Below, piece by piece: positions 1 through 8,403 of a stretch of 43,593 nt of DNA. Numbering within the stretch: position 1 is the first letter of the stretch; each line of letters starts with the position of its first letter. Made by a program: the position numbers and the translations under genes. Source of the stretch: Candidatus Poribacteria bacterium (GTDB lineage Bacteria; Poribacteria; WGA-4E; WGA-3G); NCBI GenBank assembly GCA_028821605.1, contig JAPPFM010000033.1, positions 29,916 to 73,508 of the forward strand, in the 5' to 3' direction. The notes under the pieces were generated by a model. The model saw nothing but the letters and a program-made list of their open reading frames with translations, was not told the origin of the DNA and did no database searches.

Positions 1-35
1 TTCGGGCTGAGAATTCTATTGGCATTTTTGTCTGC

Positions 36-1451
36 TTAACGAGTTATCAAATGGCTATGTAAAGAGACCTTACGAATAGCATCCAAAATTCCTGACACAG
101 CACCTGCCACCGGTTCCGTCAACAGCGGCAAAAATATGAGCTGCGCACAAGCCTTTTCAGTTACAGGTAAATCTCCAGCGGCATAACGTTTAAATGTTCC
201 ACCCATGTCCTCGGTGCAGAGAGAACCTCGACCATTCATATAGATATCAAGCCCATGTGTGAAGAGCGGCAAAGTATGCAGAAGTGGATACGGATTGCTA
301 TTCGTCGGCAGACTTCCTGAAAAAAGTGGCACCCCATCTCCAACAAGGAGTGGATAGGGGTTATTGTTTGCCAAAATGCCTTCTTTTCTCAGAGCTTCCG
401 CGAACAGCGGTGCTGGCATTCCATGCATCTCTTCCTCGTGGTAATGGATAGGGAAACCATAGAATCCAGCAGGTTCAGCACCTGGATATGTTTCAATAGG
501 AGAAACGCCCGGAATTTCGCGTAATCCATCGGATATTTCTTTTATATAGGAGCGACGGCCCTCATTAAGTTCATCAAGTTTTTTCAGCTGCACAGAAGCG
601 ATACCGATAGCAAGCGGATGGGCACGAAATTTAACACCAAGTCCCATCGGTGGAAGATGTGCGTACTGCAGTGCTGCCGCTGCATCTCCGACAACGTCAG
701 GAGCTCGATTGACTTGACCGAGTAGACATGCGCGCTCAAAAATTGCCACGTCGTTGGTAGCAAGTACCCCACCTTCACCGCCGCTAATTGACTTGTTGCC
801 TTGTAAACTCCATGCGCCTGCCTGTCCGATACTTCCACAGGTTACGCCTTTGTAAGATGCCCCGTGGGCGTGTGAACAGTCTTCTATGACCGGTACACCT
901 GTCTCCTCGCTGAGTGCCATCAACGCATCCATGTCACACACATTGCCCCACAGATGTACCGCTATAATTGCTTTGGTTCGTGATGTAATACGCCGCTGAA
1001 CGTCAGCCGCATCAATCAGCAATGTCTTCGGATCAACTTCACAAAAAACCGGTTTCGCCATCAATGTCAACGCTGGTGTAATTGAACCCATCCATGTATA
1101 TGTCGGACAGATAACCTCATCACCGGGACCGACACCAAGCCCAAACATTGCGCTATGTAAGGCTGCTGTCCCGTTGGTAAGGCTCAATGCATATTCGGTT
1201 TGGTGGCGTTCACGCCAAGTTCGCTCAAATTCCTGAACGGTCGGAGATATACCAGAGAGTTCGTTCCGAAGGGTCATCTCATAAACAACCTGTGCCTCTT
1301 CCTCTGTCATCTGAGTCCACTGCTCCAGTTTCGGAAAAGGCATATCAGGTGTCTTTTCAAAGACTGGGGTTCCTCCTAAAAGAGCAGGAAGATTCGTTGC
1401 GGTAGCTTCATTTTTTTTAACATGAGATGACTTCACACTGCTTCTCTCCAT
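36..1451 (-). CDS. DegT/DnrJ/EryC1/StrS-family PLP aminotransferase
   Basis: This is a 471-residue pyridoxal-phosphate enzyme of the sugar aminotransferase family, which transaminates keto-sugars for surface glycans or related metabolites. Visible family marks are the substrate/PLP loop TNGTAALHSA near residue 93, the PLP aspartate in VIEDCSHAHG (Asp191), and the Schiff-base lysine in QGNKSISGGEGG (Lys220). The ATG is preceded by AAGGAG at good spacing. The length is somewhat above the usual 370-420 residues, with about 25 polar residues at the N-terminus. It diverges from the ABC permease genes on the other side of a 120-bp gap, so no operon partner is visible; its downstream side lies at the window edge. 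The exact substrate cannot be read from sequence, and a non-sugar substrate is possible. Confidence 0.9.
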   Translation of the reverse strand: MERSSVKSSHVKKNEATATNLPALLGGTPVFEKTPDMPFPKLEQWTQMTEEEAQVVYEMTLRNELSGISPTVQEFERTWRERHQTEYALSLTNGTAALHSAMFGLGVGPGDEVICPTYTWMGSITPALTLMAKPVFCEVDPKTLLIDAADVQRRITSRTKAIIAVHLWGNVCDMDALMALSEETGVPVIEDCSHAHGASYKGVTCGSIGQAGAWSLQGNKSISGGEGGVLATNDVAIFERACLLGQVNRAPDVVGDAAAALQYAHLPPMGLGVKFRAHPLAIGIASVQLKKLDELNEGRRSYIKEISDGLREIPGVSPIETYPGAEPAGFYGFPIHYHEEEMHGMPAPLFAEALRKEGILANNNPYPLLVGDGVPLFSGSLPTNSNPYPLLHTLPLFTHGLDIYMNGRGSLCTEDMGGTFKRYAAGDLPVTEKACAQLIFLPLLTEPVAGAVSGILDAIRKVSLHSHLITR

Positions 1452-1487
1452 GTCAATCTCCTTGTAGTCTTTCTCTCAACCGGTAAA

Positions 1488-1516
1488 TTGTTTTAATCCG
1501 ACACCTGTGCTATACT
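1488..1516 (+). promoter_or_regulatory. Candidate sigma70 promoter for the ABC permease pair
   Basis: The sequence is TTGTTT, 17 bases, TATACT, reading toward the permease genes and ending 55 bases before the TTG start at 1572. The -10 matches consensus at 5 of 6 positions and the spacer is ideal. No promoter experiment supports it. Confidence 0.5.
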
Positions 1517-1571
1517 CAAGGTGTATTCCACGTAGATTCAGCACTATCCATAATAACACGTTCGAGAACCT

Positions 1572-2693
1572 TTGTCAAATTTTAGTGAGAAGATTGAGAA
1601 CATCTTGAATATCCGAAAAGTGTCCATCTCGCTGTTCCGGGACAGCACTCCCCAAGTCAAACGCCTATTCGTTAATTGTATACCCACGCTGCTCGCGCTG
1701 GCTGGATTCTTTCTTCTGTGTGGACTCGTCCTCTATCTCCGCGGACAGAATCCACTGGAATTCTATAGCATCATCTTCGTCAGTGGGTTCGCAAGCTTTG
1801 ACGACTTCGGCTACGTTCTTTTTAACGCAACGCCGCTTGTGTTTACCGGACTCGCCGTTGCCATTGGCTATAAAAGTGGACTGTTTAACATCGGCTGCGA
1901 AGGACAACTCTACATCGCCGCGTTCGCCGCTGCATGGATAGGTATACACCTGAACCTTCCCGCTTTCCTGTTGGTACCTTTCTGTATAGGCGGAGCAATG
2001 GTTGCCGGTGCTGGATGGGGTGCGATCCCTGGGCTCCTAAAGGCAAGATACGGCGCACATGAAGTTATCAATACGATTATGATGAACTTCATCGCCTTTG
2101 CTCTCATGAACTACCTTGTCACGTCTGTCTACCAAGAACCCGACCAAATGATCCCACATACACGGCAAATTTACGAAGCAGCACAGTTCCCACGATTGGC
2201 ATCTTTGCTCCCCGGTCTTCCGCAAAGCAACCCGCTAAACGTGAGTTTCCTGCTTGCCTGTGGATGTGTGGTGCTTTGCTACATTTTCTTAACCTACACC
2301 CGTTGGGGATACGAACTCCGCTTGGTAGGAAACGCGCGAGATGCTGCATCTTATGGAGGGATAAATCCTCACGCGGTGACGATATGGGTAATGGCGTTGA
2401 GCGGTGCAGTCGCAGGGTTAGCCGGTGTTGCTGACGTGATGGGATACCGTTATCGGTTTTTGGACAACTTCTCATCAGGATGGGGTTTCACTGGAATTGC
2501 AGTCGCACTTCTGGGTAGAAACAATCCTTTCGGCATCTTAGCCGCAGCCATCCTGTTCGGATTATTGAACAAAGTCGCTTTGGACATCGAAATTTTGTTG
2601 GAGGTTCGGCGCGGTTTATTCCTTGCGGGTCAAGGTCTGCTCATTATTTGGTTAGTGAGCACAGAAGGTATTTTACGAAAAAAAAATGATTGA
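1572..2693 (+). CDS. ABC transporter permease (BPD_transp_2, nucleoside/sugar type)
   Basis: This 373-residue polytopic inner-membrane protein has about ten hydrophobic segments. The GYKSGLFNIGCEGQLY motif near residue 104 and the GLLKARYGAHEVINTIMMNF loop are typical of permeases paired with Bmp-type nucleoside or simple-sugar binding proteins. It would form half of a heterodimeric channel with the next gene, whose ATG overlaps its stop by 8 bases. The start is a TTG with only a weak GA-rich ribosome site, and no ATG lies early in the frame, so the exact N-terminus is uncertain. The ATPase and substrate-binding genes usually found with it are absent from both sides. Imported substrate is inferred only from the family. 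Confidence 0.9.
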   Translation: MSNFSEKIENILNIRKVSISLFRDSTPQVKRLFVNCIPTLLALAGFFLLCGLVLYLRGQNPLEFYSIIFVSGFASFDDFGYVLFNATPLVFTGLAVAIGYKSGLFNIGCEGQLYIAAFAAAWIGIHLNLPAFLLVPFCIGGAMVAGAGWGAIPGLLKARYGAHEVINTIMMNFIAFALMNYLVTSVYQEPDQMIPHTRQIYEAAQFPRLASLLPGLPQSNPLNVSFLLACGCVVLCYIFLTYTRWGYELRLVGNARDAASYGGINPHAVTIWVMALSGAVAGLAGVADVMGYRYRFLDNFSSGWGFTGIAVALLGRNNPFGILAAAILFGLLNKVALDIEILLEVRRGLFLAGQGLLIIWLVSTEGILRKKND

Positions 2694-3516
2694 ATTGATT
2701 CCAAGCACTTTACGAATGGCAACACCGTTAGGATTCGCTGCACTCGGCGGAATTTATTCGGAGCGCGCCGGTGTAATTAACCTTGCCTTAGAAGGTATGA
2801 TGCTCATAGGAGCTTTCGGTTATGTTATCGGGACACAGGCTTCGGGGTCAGTATGGATTGGGTTACTTGTAGGGATAAGTTTCGGGTTAGTGTTAGCCCT
2901 ACTTCACGCTGTTGCAACGATTACCTTTCAGGCGGAACAGATCGTCACGGGAGTTGGCATTAACATCCTGGCATTAGGGATTACAGAATACCTTTTACCC
3001 ACCTCTGAACAAGTCAGCGGTCTTCCACATTGGCAGGTGCCACTTATCGGTTCCTACGGTTTTATCGTCTATTTACTACCTGTCCTGATGGTAATAAGTC
3101 ACATCTTCCTGTTTAAAACACCGTGGGGCTTGCGCTTACGTGCTGCTGGCGAATCAACAGAAGCACTTGAAGCACTCAGTCTGAGCCGAGTAAAATGGCA
3201 ATATTTTGGGGTGCTATTCAGTGGCATCTTGGCAGCAACCGGCGGCTGTTTTCTGGCATCTGAAGTTCACTATTTCACAAAAGGGATGACGGCAGGGCGG
3301 GGCTATCTCGCACTCGCGGCTGTTATCTTTGGAAACTGGCGTCCGTTGAGCGGCGTAGCAGCATGTTTCCTTTTCGGATTTGCCACCGCTTTAGAACTCG
3401 CGAACCGATGGAACATTCCGGGACAACTGCTAAACAGTTTACCTTATGTCTTAACAATGATCGTCCTCGCTGGACTGGTAGGCACGTCGCGTCCACCCGC
3501 GAGTTTAGGGAAATGA
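2686..3516 (+). CDS. ABC transporter permease (BPD_transp_2), second subunit
   Basis: This 276-residue permease has about eight hydrophobic stretches. The opening STLRMATPLGFAALGGIYSERAGVINLALEGMM region is the signature of the second membrane subunit in nucleoside/guanosine-type importers. The ATG lies inside the last codons of the upstream permease (8-base overlap), implying translational coupling and a heterodimer. The gene ends immediately before a purine-rich dispersed repeat. No ATP-binding or periplasmic binding protein follows; downstream genes are on the other strand. Confidence 0.9.
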   Translation: MIELIPSTLRMATPLGFAALGGIYSERAGVINLALEGMMLIGAFGYVIGTQASGSVWIGLLVGISFGLVLALLHAVATITFQAEQIVTGVGINILALGITEYLLPTSEQVSGLPHWQVPLIGSYGFIVYLLPVLMVISHIFLFKTPWGLRLRAAGESTEALEALSLSRVKWQYFGVLFSGILAATGGCFLASEVHYFTKGMTAGRGYLALAAVIFGNWRPLSGVAACFLFGFATALELANRWNIPGQLLNSLPYVLTMIVLAGLVGTSRPPASLGK

Positions 3517-3520
3517 AATG

Positions 3521-3590
3521 AGAAGGGATTGGAAGGAAGAAGGCGGGAGGCAGAGTCCCAACTTTCCAATCTTCCATCCTTCCATACATA
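3521..3590. repeat. Polypurine/polypyrimidine dispersed inverted repeat, copy 1
   Basis: A GGAAGG-rich arm (AAGGGATTGGAAGGAAG) is followed after a short centre by its pyrimidine-rich complement (TTTCCAATCTTCCATCC). Related copies lie at 16483-16570 and 40270-40350. It fills the gap between convergent genes. Confidence 0.7.
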
Positions 3591-3603
3591 AACCTTCTAT
3601 TCC

Positions 3604-5961
3604 TCAACCCTCATTCTCTTCATCAGTAAGATCGGCGTAATTACCATGGCGGCTGTAGTATCCATAAGACTTCGCGTGTCTTGGATTAATCATATTGCAA
3701 AGCACACCGATACCTTTCATAGGGAAAGCGTCTGTCAAATGACGGATACCCGTAAGGATATCAAAGCGACGGGTTTTCGTGATGTCAAACACATAAACGA
3801 TAGCATCAACGATATTTGCCAAGATCATCGGATCGGCAACAGCACGTACAGGCGGTGAGTCGATCACAATCACGTCATACTCCGATTTTGCGAGTTCCAA
3901 CCACTCTGTCATCATTTCTGAGTTCAGAAGTTCAATGGGATTTGGCGGTACTGTCCCACTCGGCACTAGATGTAAGTTGGGAATGTCGGTCTGCTTAACC
4001 GTCGCTTGGAGTACATCGGCTCCGTTTTCAGAGTTCAAGTGGATAAGGGCTTCACTCAAGCCCGGTTTACGGACACCCACGCGAACGATAGGAAATTCAA
4101 AATCAGATGTTCCTTCCACGTCCTCTACCTGAGGCGGTTGTTGCTCTCCGGGGAAAGTGTTGTGTTGCGAGGGACGGCGCATATCGGCATCTATCAACAA
4201 AACTCGATTTCCTCTTTCCGCAAGCGCGACAGCAAGATTAGAGGAGATCGTGCTTTTCCCTTCCCCGCGCGTCGCACTTGTAACGAGAATTGTTTGCACA
4301 GGTGCCCCTGGATTCAGAAACGGCAATTTCGCTTGTAGGACGCGAAATGCTTCGGCTGACCTCGATTTAGGAGCATCGTGAACGATCAGTGGCAGTCGGT
4401 AGGCACTACGCTTTTTAATAGATGGAAGCACGCCAAGAAAACTCGGTGATTCCGGTAGCGCATCCAATTGACGCACAGCCTCTTCCAACCGGAGATAAGT
4501 ATCTTTGAAGTAATTTTTGGCGACAGCAAACGTCATGGCAAGTAGCATACCCACCATAGCACCCAAAGCGAGATTGAGTTTCAGGCGCGGCTTCAGGGGT
4601 TCTTCCGGTGCCCGTGCTTTATCCAAAACCTTGATACTTTCTGAGCGCGCCTGGGCAAAAATTTCTGCTTCCCGCATCCTCGTTTCCAAAGCGACAACTT
4701 GGGCGTTGTTAATCTCAACATCTCGTTTGAGACGATAGAACTGTAGCTGCTCGTCTGACCAACCACCGAGCTTCGCATGGTGTTCGTCAATTTGCGAAGC
4801 GACATTCGCTTGCTGTTGCTTAAGACTCGTAATAGATGCCTCGGTCTCATTTACTTTCTCCGTGAGTACTTGATGAAGCGGATTGTAAGAAGAAGTCGTG
4901 CTTTTTATATCCTTCTCCTCTTTAGCGAGACGCGCCGCTGTCTCTTTAATTTTTTTATTTTTCGCCGTCACTTCAGGATGCGTTTCATCGTATTTGCCAA
5001 GCAATTCCGCCCTCTCAATTTCATATTCGTTTAAATTATCTTGTAACTTGGAATATGAAGGATTTCGAGCGATCGTTTCTGATATGACCTCTTCTGACAA
5101 CTTTTCTAACTCCGCTTGATAGGTTGCCAGTCTCAATTCAGCACCTGCCAAGAGATCTATCAATTCGTTTTCTTTAACCTGAAGTGCTAAAATGATTTGT
5201 GCTTGTGTTGCCCCCTCTGCATTTAAAGTTATCTCCGGGTACTCTTGTTGAAATTTAAAGAACGCCTCATCAGCCTTTGTGAGGTCATCCCTTGTCTGAT
5301 TCAGCATCATTTGGGGGAGAGGCTTTTCCCACCACTCCATTCTTTCAGCGGCTTCTGCTTCAACAGCCGCTTGAAACACTGCAGCAATCATATTGGCTAA
5401 ATTCTGTGCCCGTTCTGGAGTCGGTTGTTGCACGGTAACGGTGATTATGCTACCATCCGGCGTTTCTTCGATCTTCAGCTGTTCGTCAATAAGGGTTTTC
5501 ACAAAGAAATCTTCCCACTCCGTGAGGGTAAGATCGCCTTGCTCTGTTATATCAGGATCAAGTTCAATATTTAACAAGCTTGCGAGCCACACAACAGTTT
5601 GCCCACGATGCACAGGTAAGGGATCGAGCAGCCCTTCTTCTCTAAGCCGACGAACCGCAGGCGCGATCACAAAGTCGCGCGATTGTATCTGTGCAGCGTA
5701 AGCCCCCAACGACGTGCTACCCAATAATCCTGATATCGGTAACTGTGAGAGCAACGAAGGAGTGGGTTGACCATCTAAGGTGCGAAGTGTTGTTTCAGAT
5801 TGATAAACTGGTGGGGTGAGATCGGTAATGAGGAACGCACCGAAAACGGAAAGCAAAAAAATGAGAAGGACACTCCACTTATTCCGAAAGAGGATCCAAA
5901 AATAGTCTGACAATCGAATTTCTCTCACTTCCTCAAGGCGCCTATCGGCTGTCTCTGGCAT
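3604..5961 (-). CDS. Wzc-like polysaccharide co-polymerase / tyrosine autokinase
   Basis: This is a 785-residue inner-membrane protein for capsule or exopolysaccharide chain-length control. Transmembrane segments at about 31-47 and 463-481 bracket a periplasmic Wzz/GumC domain rich in coiled coil (about 225-440). The C-terminal cytoplasmic BY-kinase domain has Walker A TRGEGKST (about 564-571), Walker A' LLIDADMRRP (588-597) and Walker B VIVIDSPP (697-704). A short tyrosine cluster at the tail (Tyr766, 768, 769, 775) is the expected autophosphorylation site. The kinase carries an unusual acidic insert of about 35 residues between A' and the GLSEAL region. The gene follows the Wza-like exporter on the same strand, separated by a repeat-filled 140-bp gap. 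No phosphatase gene is seen. Confidence 0.92.
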   Translation of the reverse strand: MPETADRRLEEVREIRLSDYFWILFRNKWSVLLIFLLSVFGAFLITDLTPPVYQSETTLRTLDGQPTPSLLSQLPISGLLGSTSLGAYAAQIQSRDFVIAPAVRRLREEGLLDPLPVHRGQTVVWLASLLNIELDPDITEQGDLTLTEWEDFFVKTLIDEQLKIEETPDGSIITVTVQQPTPERAQNLANMIAAVFQAAVEAEAAERMEWWEKPLPQMMLNQTRDDLTKADEAFFKFQQEYPEITLNAEGATQAQIILALQVKENELIDLLAGAELRLATYQAELEKLSEEVISETIARNPSYSKLQDNLNEYEIERAELLGKYDETHPEVTAKNKKIKETAARLAKEEKDIKSTTSSYNPLHQVLTEKVNETEASITSLKQQQANVASQIDEHHAKLGGWSDEQLQFYRLKRDVEINNAQVVALETRMREAEIFAQARSESIKVLDKARAPEEPLKPRLKLNLALGAMVGMLLAMTFAVAKNYFKDTYLRLEEAVRQLDALPESPSFLGVLPSIKKRSAYRLPLIVHDAPKSRSAEAFRVLQAKLPFLNPGAPVQTILVTSATRGEGKSTISSNLAVALAERGNRVLLIDADMRRPSQHNTFPGEQQPPQVEDVEGTSDFEFPIVRVGVRKPGLSEALIHLNSENGADVLQATVKQTDIPNLHLVPSGTVPPNPIELLNSEMMTEWLELAKSEYDVIVIDSPPVRAVADPMILANIVDAIVYVFDITKTRRFDILTGIRHLTDAFPMKGIGVLCNMINPRHAKSYGYYSRHGNYADLTDEENEG

Positions 5962-5977
5962 CTCTAACCTCGTTTAA

Positions 5978-6085
5978 TAGTTATCAGTCATCAGTGGCCA
6001 GTCATCAGTTAAGAGGTCTCTTGTGGCAGCCACAACACCTCTTGTGGCTGAAAACTGAAAACTGAAAACCGATAACTGATCCGCG
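5978..6085. repeat. GATAACTG-type composite intergenic repeat
   Basis: One end reads AGTTATCAGTCATCAGT and the other carries ACCGATAACTGAT in inverse sense. Inside are an AGAGGT/ACCTCT pair and a TTGTGG-CAG-CCACAA hairpin. Related end sequences occur at 14536-14549, 21559-21569 and 22608-22627. It lies between the wza-like and wzc-like genes. Confidence 0.6.
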
Positions 6086-6101
6086 TGCGTATATCCGGTA
6101 A

Positions 6102-7349
6102 TTAATTCCTGTACCTAAACAGAACAGTGACAAGTAGATTCACAAATGATGTTCCGAAGGTAATAACCCGCCAATCTAAACGTGTCCGTTCACGAACTCG
6201 GAGCTGATCTTTTGGATTCAAATAAACCTCCGAGTGCACCTGATCAAAGTTCAGTTCTTCCTCAGTCCCATCTGCGCGTGTTAGTAGGCATTTTTTTGGG
6301 TTTGCCCTTTCCTCGTTGAATCCACCGGCCATCGCGATGGCTTGTCCCAGAAGCACCGGCTCGGTAATCACATATTGTCCAGGCTTTTCTACAGCCCCCG
6401 TGACACTTATTTTCGCTTCCGCCAAGGGCACGTACAATGTATCTCCCGGTCCCATCATCGCCTCAACATTCTCCGCGGCGAGATCGACTAAAACGCGCTC
6501 TTTACTGGTGAGAATTTCCGATTTGTGCAAGTCCGCGAAATCAGTTCTGGACCCCCCTGCAATTTTCAACACTTGCGTTGCTGGAATCTGTGGTGCCATT
6601 ATAGGGTACACACCAGGTGCCACCACTGCACCTATAACACGCACGGGGCGTTGTTGAAAGATAGACGGAATGTAGATAGTATCGTAATCTTTCAACGGAA
6701 TATCCGGTCCGCCTGAACTCATGAGCTGGAGGTAATCAATCCTTTTGTAAAGTTTTCCAGTTCGCCAGATAGAAATGTCCGTAAGATCTGCAGCTTCATA
6801 GTTGATTCCAGCGGAGGCGAGTGCTTGAAGGAGATAAACCTGTCCGACTTCAAAGACGTGGAGGTTTCCGCGTGGCCGTGGTTCAACCGCACCAAATACG
6901 AGAATGCTTCGTTTCGGTTTCATGAGCGTTACAAACACACGTGCTGTCGGAAGGTGTTTTGAGAAAGCAGACTGCATCCGAGCCTCAAGTTCAGAAACCG
7001 TAAGACCCGCCACCTTGATGAGTCCAATCAGCGGATAGGAGACATAACCATCTTCTTGAACAGGCACAGGGATCCGTTCTTTGCTATACTCTGGATATCC
7101 GTCTACAGTGACGACGAAACTGTCCCCAACTTCCAATTTATATGTAGACAACTCCGGGGTCTCTGCGGCTTTCGGCGTAACTTCTGTGTTGGTCGTCGGA
7201 TTTTCGGGAGGGGAATCCGCTGCAGAAACGGGAAAGGAAAAACTGAGAAGTGATACACCCAGCAAAAACAGTAAAAAACTTTTAATAGAAAACTTTAGAA
7301 ATTCGCAAACGCCACCAAAAAACCGTTTTTGTAAAGAAAATATGCTCAT
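6102..7349 (-). CDS. Wza-like polysaccharide export protein with SLBB domains
   Basis: This 415-residue secreted protein should form or gate the outer-membrane channel for a surface polysaccharide. It has an N-terminal hydrophobic export signal ending near PVSA-ADS (about residue 43). A poly-export domain follows (YKLEVGDSFVVTVDGYPEY onward, about 70-155), then two or three SLBB-type segments (IGAVVAPGVYPI and VTGAVEKPGQYVI). The C-terminal helix (about 390-415) ending LVTVLFRYRN resembles the terminal amphipathic helix of Wza. There is no lipobox cysteine after the signal, unlike E. coli Wza. The ribosome site is weak. It precedes the Wzc-like kinase on the same strand, and the two probably act as one export complex. 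Confidence 0.9.
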   Translation of the reverse strand: MSIFSLQKRFFGGVCEFLKFSIKSFLLFLLGVSLLSFSFPVSAADSPPENPTTNTEVTPKAAETPELSTYKLEVGDSFVVTVDGYPEYSKERIPVPVQEDGYVSYPLIGLIKVAGLTVSELEARMQSAFSKHLPTARVFVTLMKPKRSILVFGAVEPRPRGNLHVFEVGQVYLLQALASAGINYEAADLTDISIWRTGKLYKRIDYLQLMSSGGPDIPLKDYDTIYIPSIFQQRPVRVIGAVVAPGVYPIMAPQIPATQVLKIAGGSRTDFADLHKSEILTSKERVLVDLAAENVEAMMGPGDTLYVPLAEAKISVTGAVEKPGQYVITEPVLLGQAIAMAGGFNEERANPKKCLLTRADGTEEELNFDQVHSEVYLNPKDQLRVRERTRLDWRVITFGTSFVNLLVTVLFRYRN

Positions 7350-7496
7350 GGAAATTCACTGTCAACCTTTTTCAGAAGATTTTGTCTCTTTTGTTGGTTC
7401 TCGGGATCAAGTCCTTTGTTAATTTTTAAAACCACCGAATATTTTAACAGAGATTTGCCGAAAATACAAGGGAAAAATCGCACTGACATAAGGCAT

Positions 7497-8057
7497 TTAT
7501 AGACTATTGGCGATACGAATTTCTTCCTCACTAAAGGCTTCGTCATGCCACTCGGCTATGCGCCATTCATCATTTCTTTTTTCAAAGATAAAGAGGTTAT
7601 CACCTTCAGCGTATACGCCGCTAAATCCACCCTCAAGGGAGTGTCCATCTGATATAAAAAGTTGGATTCTATAATGATTCCGCACTTCTGCTCGTGTGCC
7701 GTCCTCATTCATACGAATCTCTGGTGGAACAGAGAGTTCTATCTCAATATCCTGAAACTTCTCAAAGACTCGGATAGCGGCATCCTGTTCCTGCCGAATG
7801 TCATCAAACTCCAGGTCGTCCGTTTTATCTCCATCTGTTCCCCAATCGGAAACATAGAGGAAACCCTCTTCCCAGAAGGTATCAATGTAAGCATTAACAT
7901 CCTCTGTCTCATACCCCTGTCGCCATTGGTCTAAGACTTTATTAATTTCAAGCAGTACTTTAGGTGGAGCCTGATCATATCTTTCAGCGTCCCCACACCC
8001 CATAAAACCTATAAGTAAGATAAGGAAACTGATGACTTTTGCAAAAGTTATGAACAT
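7497..8057 (-). CDS. Predicted lipoprotein with SnoaL/NTF2-like fold
   Basis: A hydrophobic leader ending in LLIGFMGC gives a clear lipobox, so the mature protein is probably anchored by a lipidated cysteine. The remaining ~165 residues (INKVLDQWRQGYETEDVNAYIDTFW...) look like a SnoaL/NTF2-type small cone domain, with a closing NDEWRIAEWHDEAF strand typical of that fold. I chose the ATG at 8057, preceded 13 bases upstream by GGAGG. A longer frame from a TTG at 8117 would put 20 polar residues before the leader. It lies 147 bp upstream of the exporter gene on the same strand. Function is unknown. Confidence 0.75.
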   Translation of the reverse strand: MFITFAKVISFLILLIGFMGCGDAERYDQAPPKVLLEINKVLDQWRQGYETEDVNAYIDTFWEEGFLYVSDWGTDGDKTDDLEFDDIRQEQDAAIRVFEKFQDIEIELSVPPEIRMNEDGTRAEVRNHYRIQLFISDGHSLEGGFSGVYAEGDNLFIFEKRNDEWRIAEWHDEAFSEEEIRIANSL

Positions 8058-8206
8058 AACAATTAAGTATCCTCCTATTATACTACGTTTGTTGTAAATC
8101 GTTTCGGTTCTCTTCAAAAAATATCAAGATCTGCTGAAAATCAAACGAAGGTAGAACGATATTTTCAGAAAACCTAATGTATTCCGAAGAATGTTTATCT
8201 AATCTT

Positions 8207-8249
8207 CCGCTACAAAACCCCATCCTTTAGGTTGGGGATGTCGTAGCGG
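8207..8249 (+). repeat. Left-end hairpin of the tnpB element
   Basis: CCGCTAC (8207-8213) pairs with GTAGCGG (8243-8249). Inside, CCCCATCC and GGTTGGGG flank a TTTA loop. The internal AAAA on one side and ATGTC on the other form an asymmetric bulge, as expected for a TnpA-recognised imperfect hairpin. The same layout is found inverted at 27427-27467. Confidence 0.7.
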
Positions 8250-8275
8250 TTAATGGGTTGTGTTAAGAAATAAAC

Positions 8276-8304
8276 TTGACATTCGTCTAAAAGTATTGTA
8301 TGAT
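8276..8304 (+). promoter_or_regulatory. Promoter for tnpB
   Basis: TTGACA, 17 bases, TATGAT. The -35 is perfect and the -10 is 5 of 6. It ends 99 bases before the tnpB ATG and overlaps the start of a TGATAC-TT-GTATCA palindrome (8301-8314). Confidence 0.6.
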
Positions 8305-8403
8305 ACTTGTATCACGTTGGAAACCGACATTATGAACGTTACCGCTTGGCAATGTGTCTGCCTTCCACTCATAAGGGGCTAAAAGCGTGATACGTGATAT
8401 ACC

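Noticed and set aside
7346-7546. 66-residue minus-strand frame between the lipoprotein and exporter genes
   Set aside because: Overlaps the lipoprotein 3' end and the exporter start, with no ribosome site or recognisable feature.
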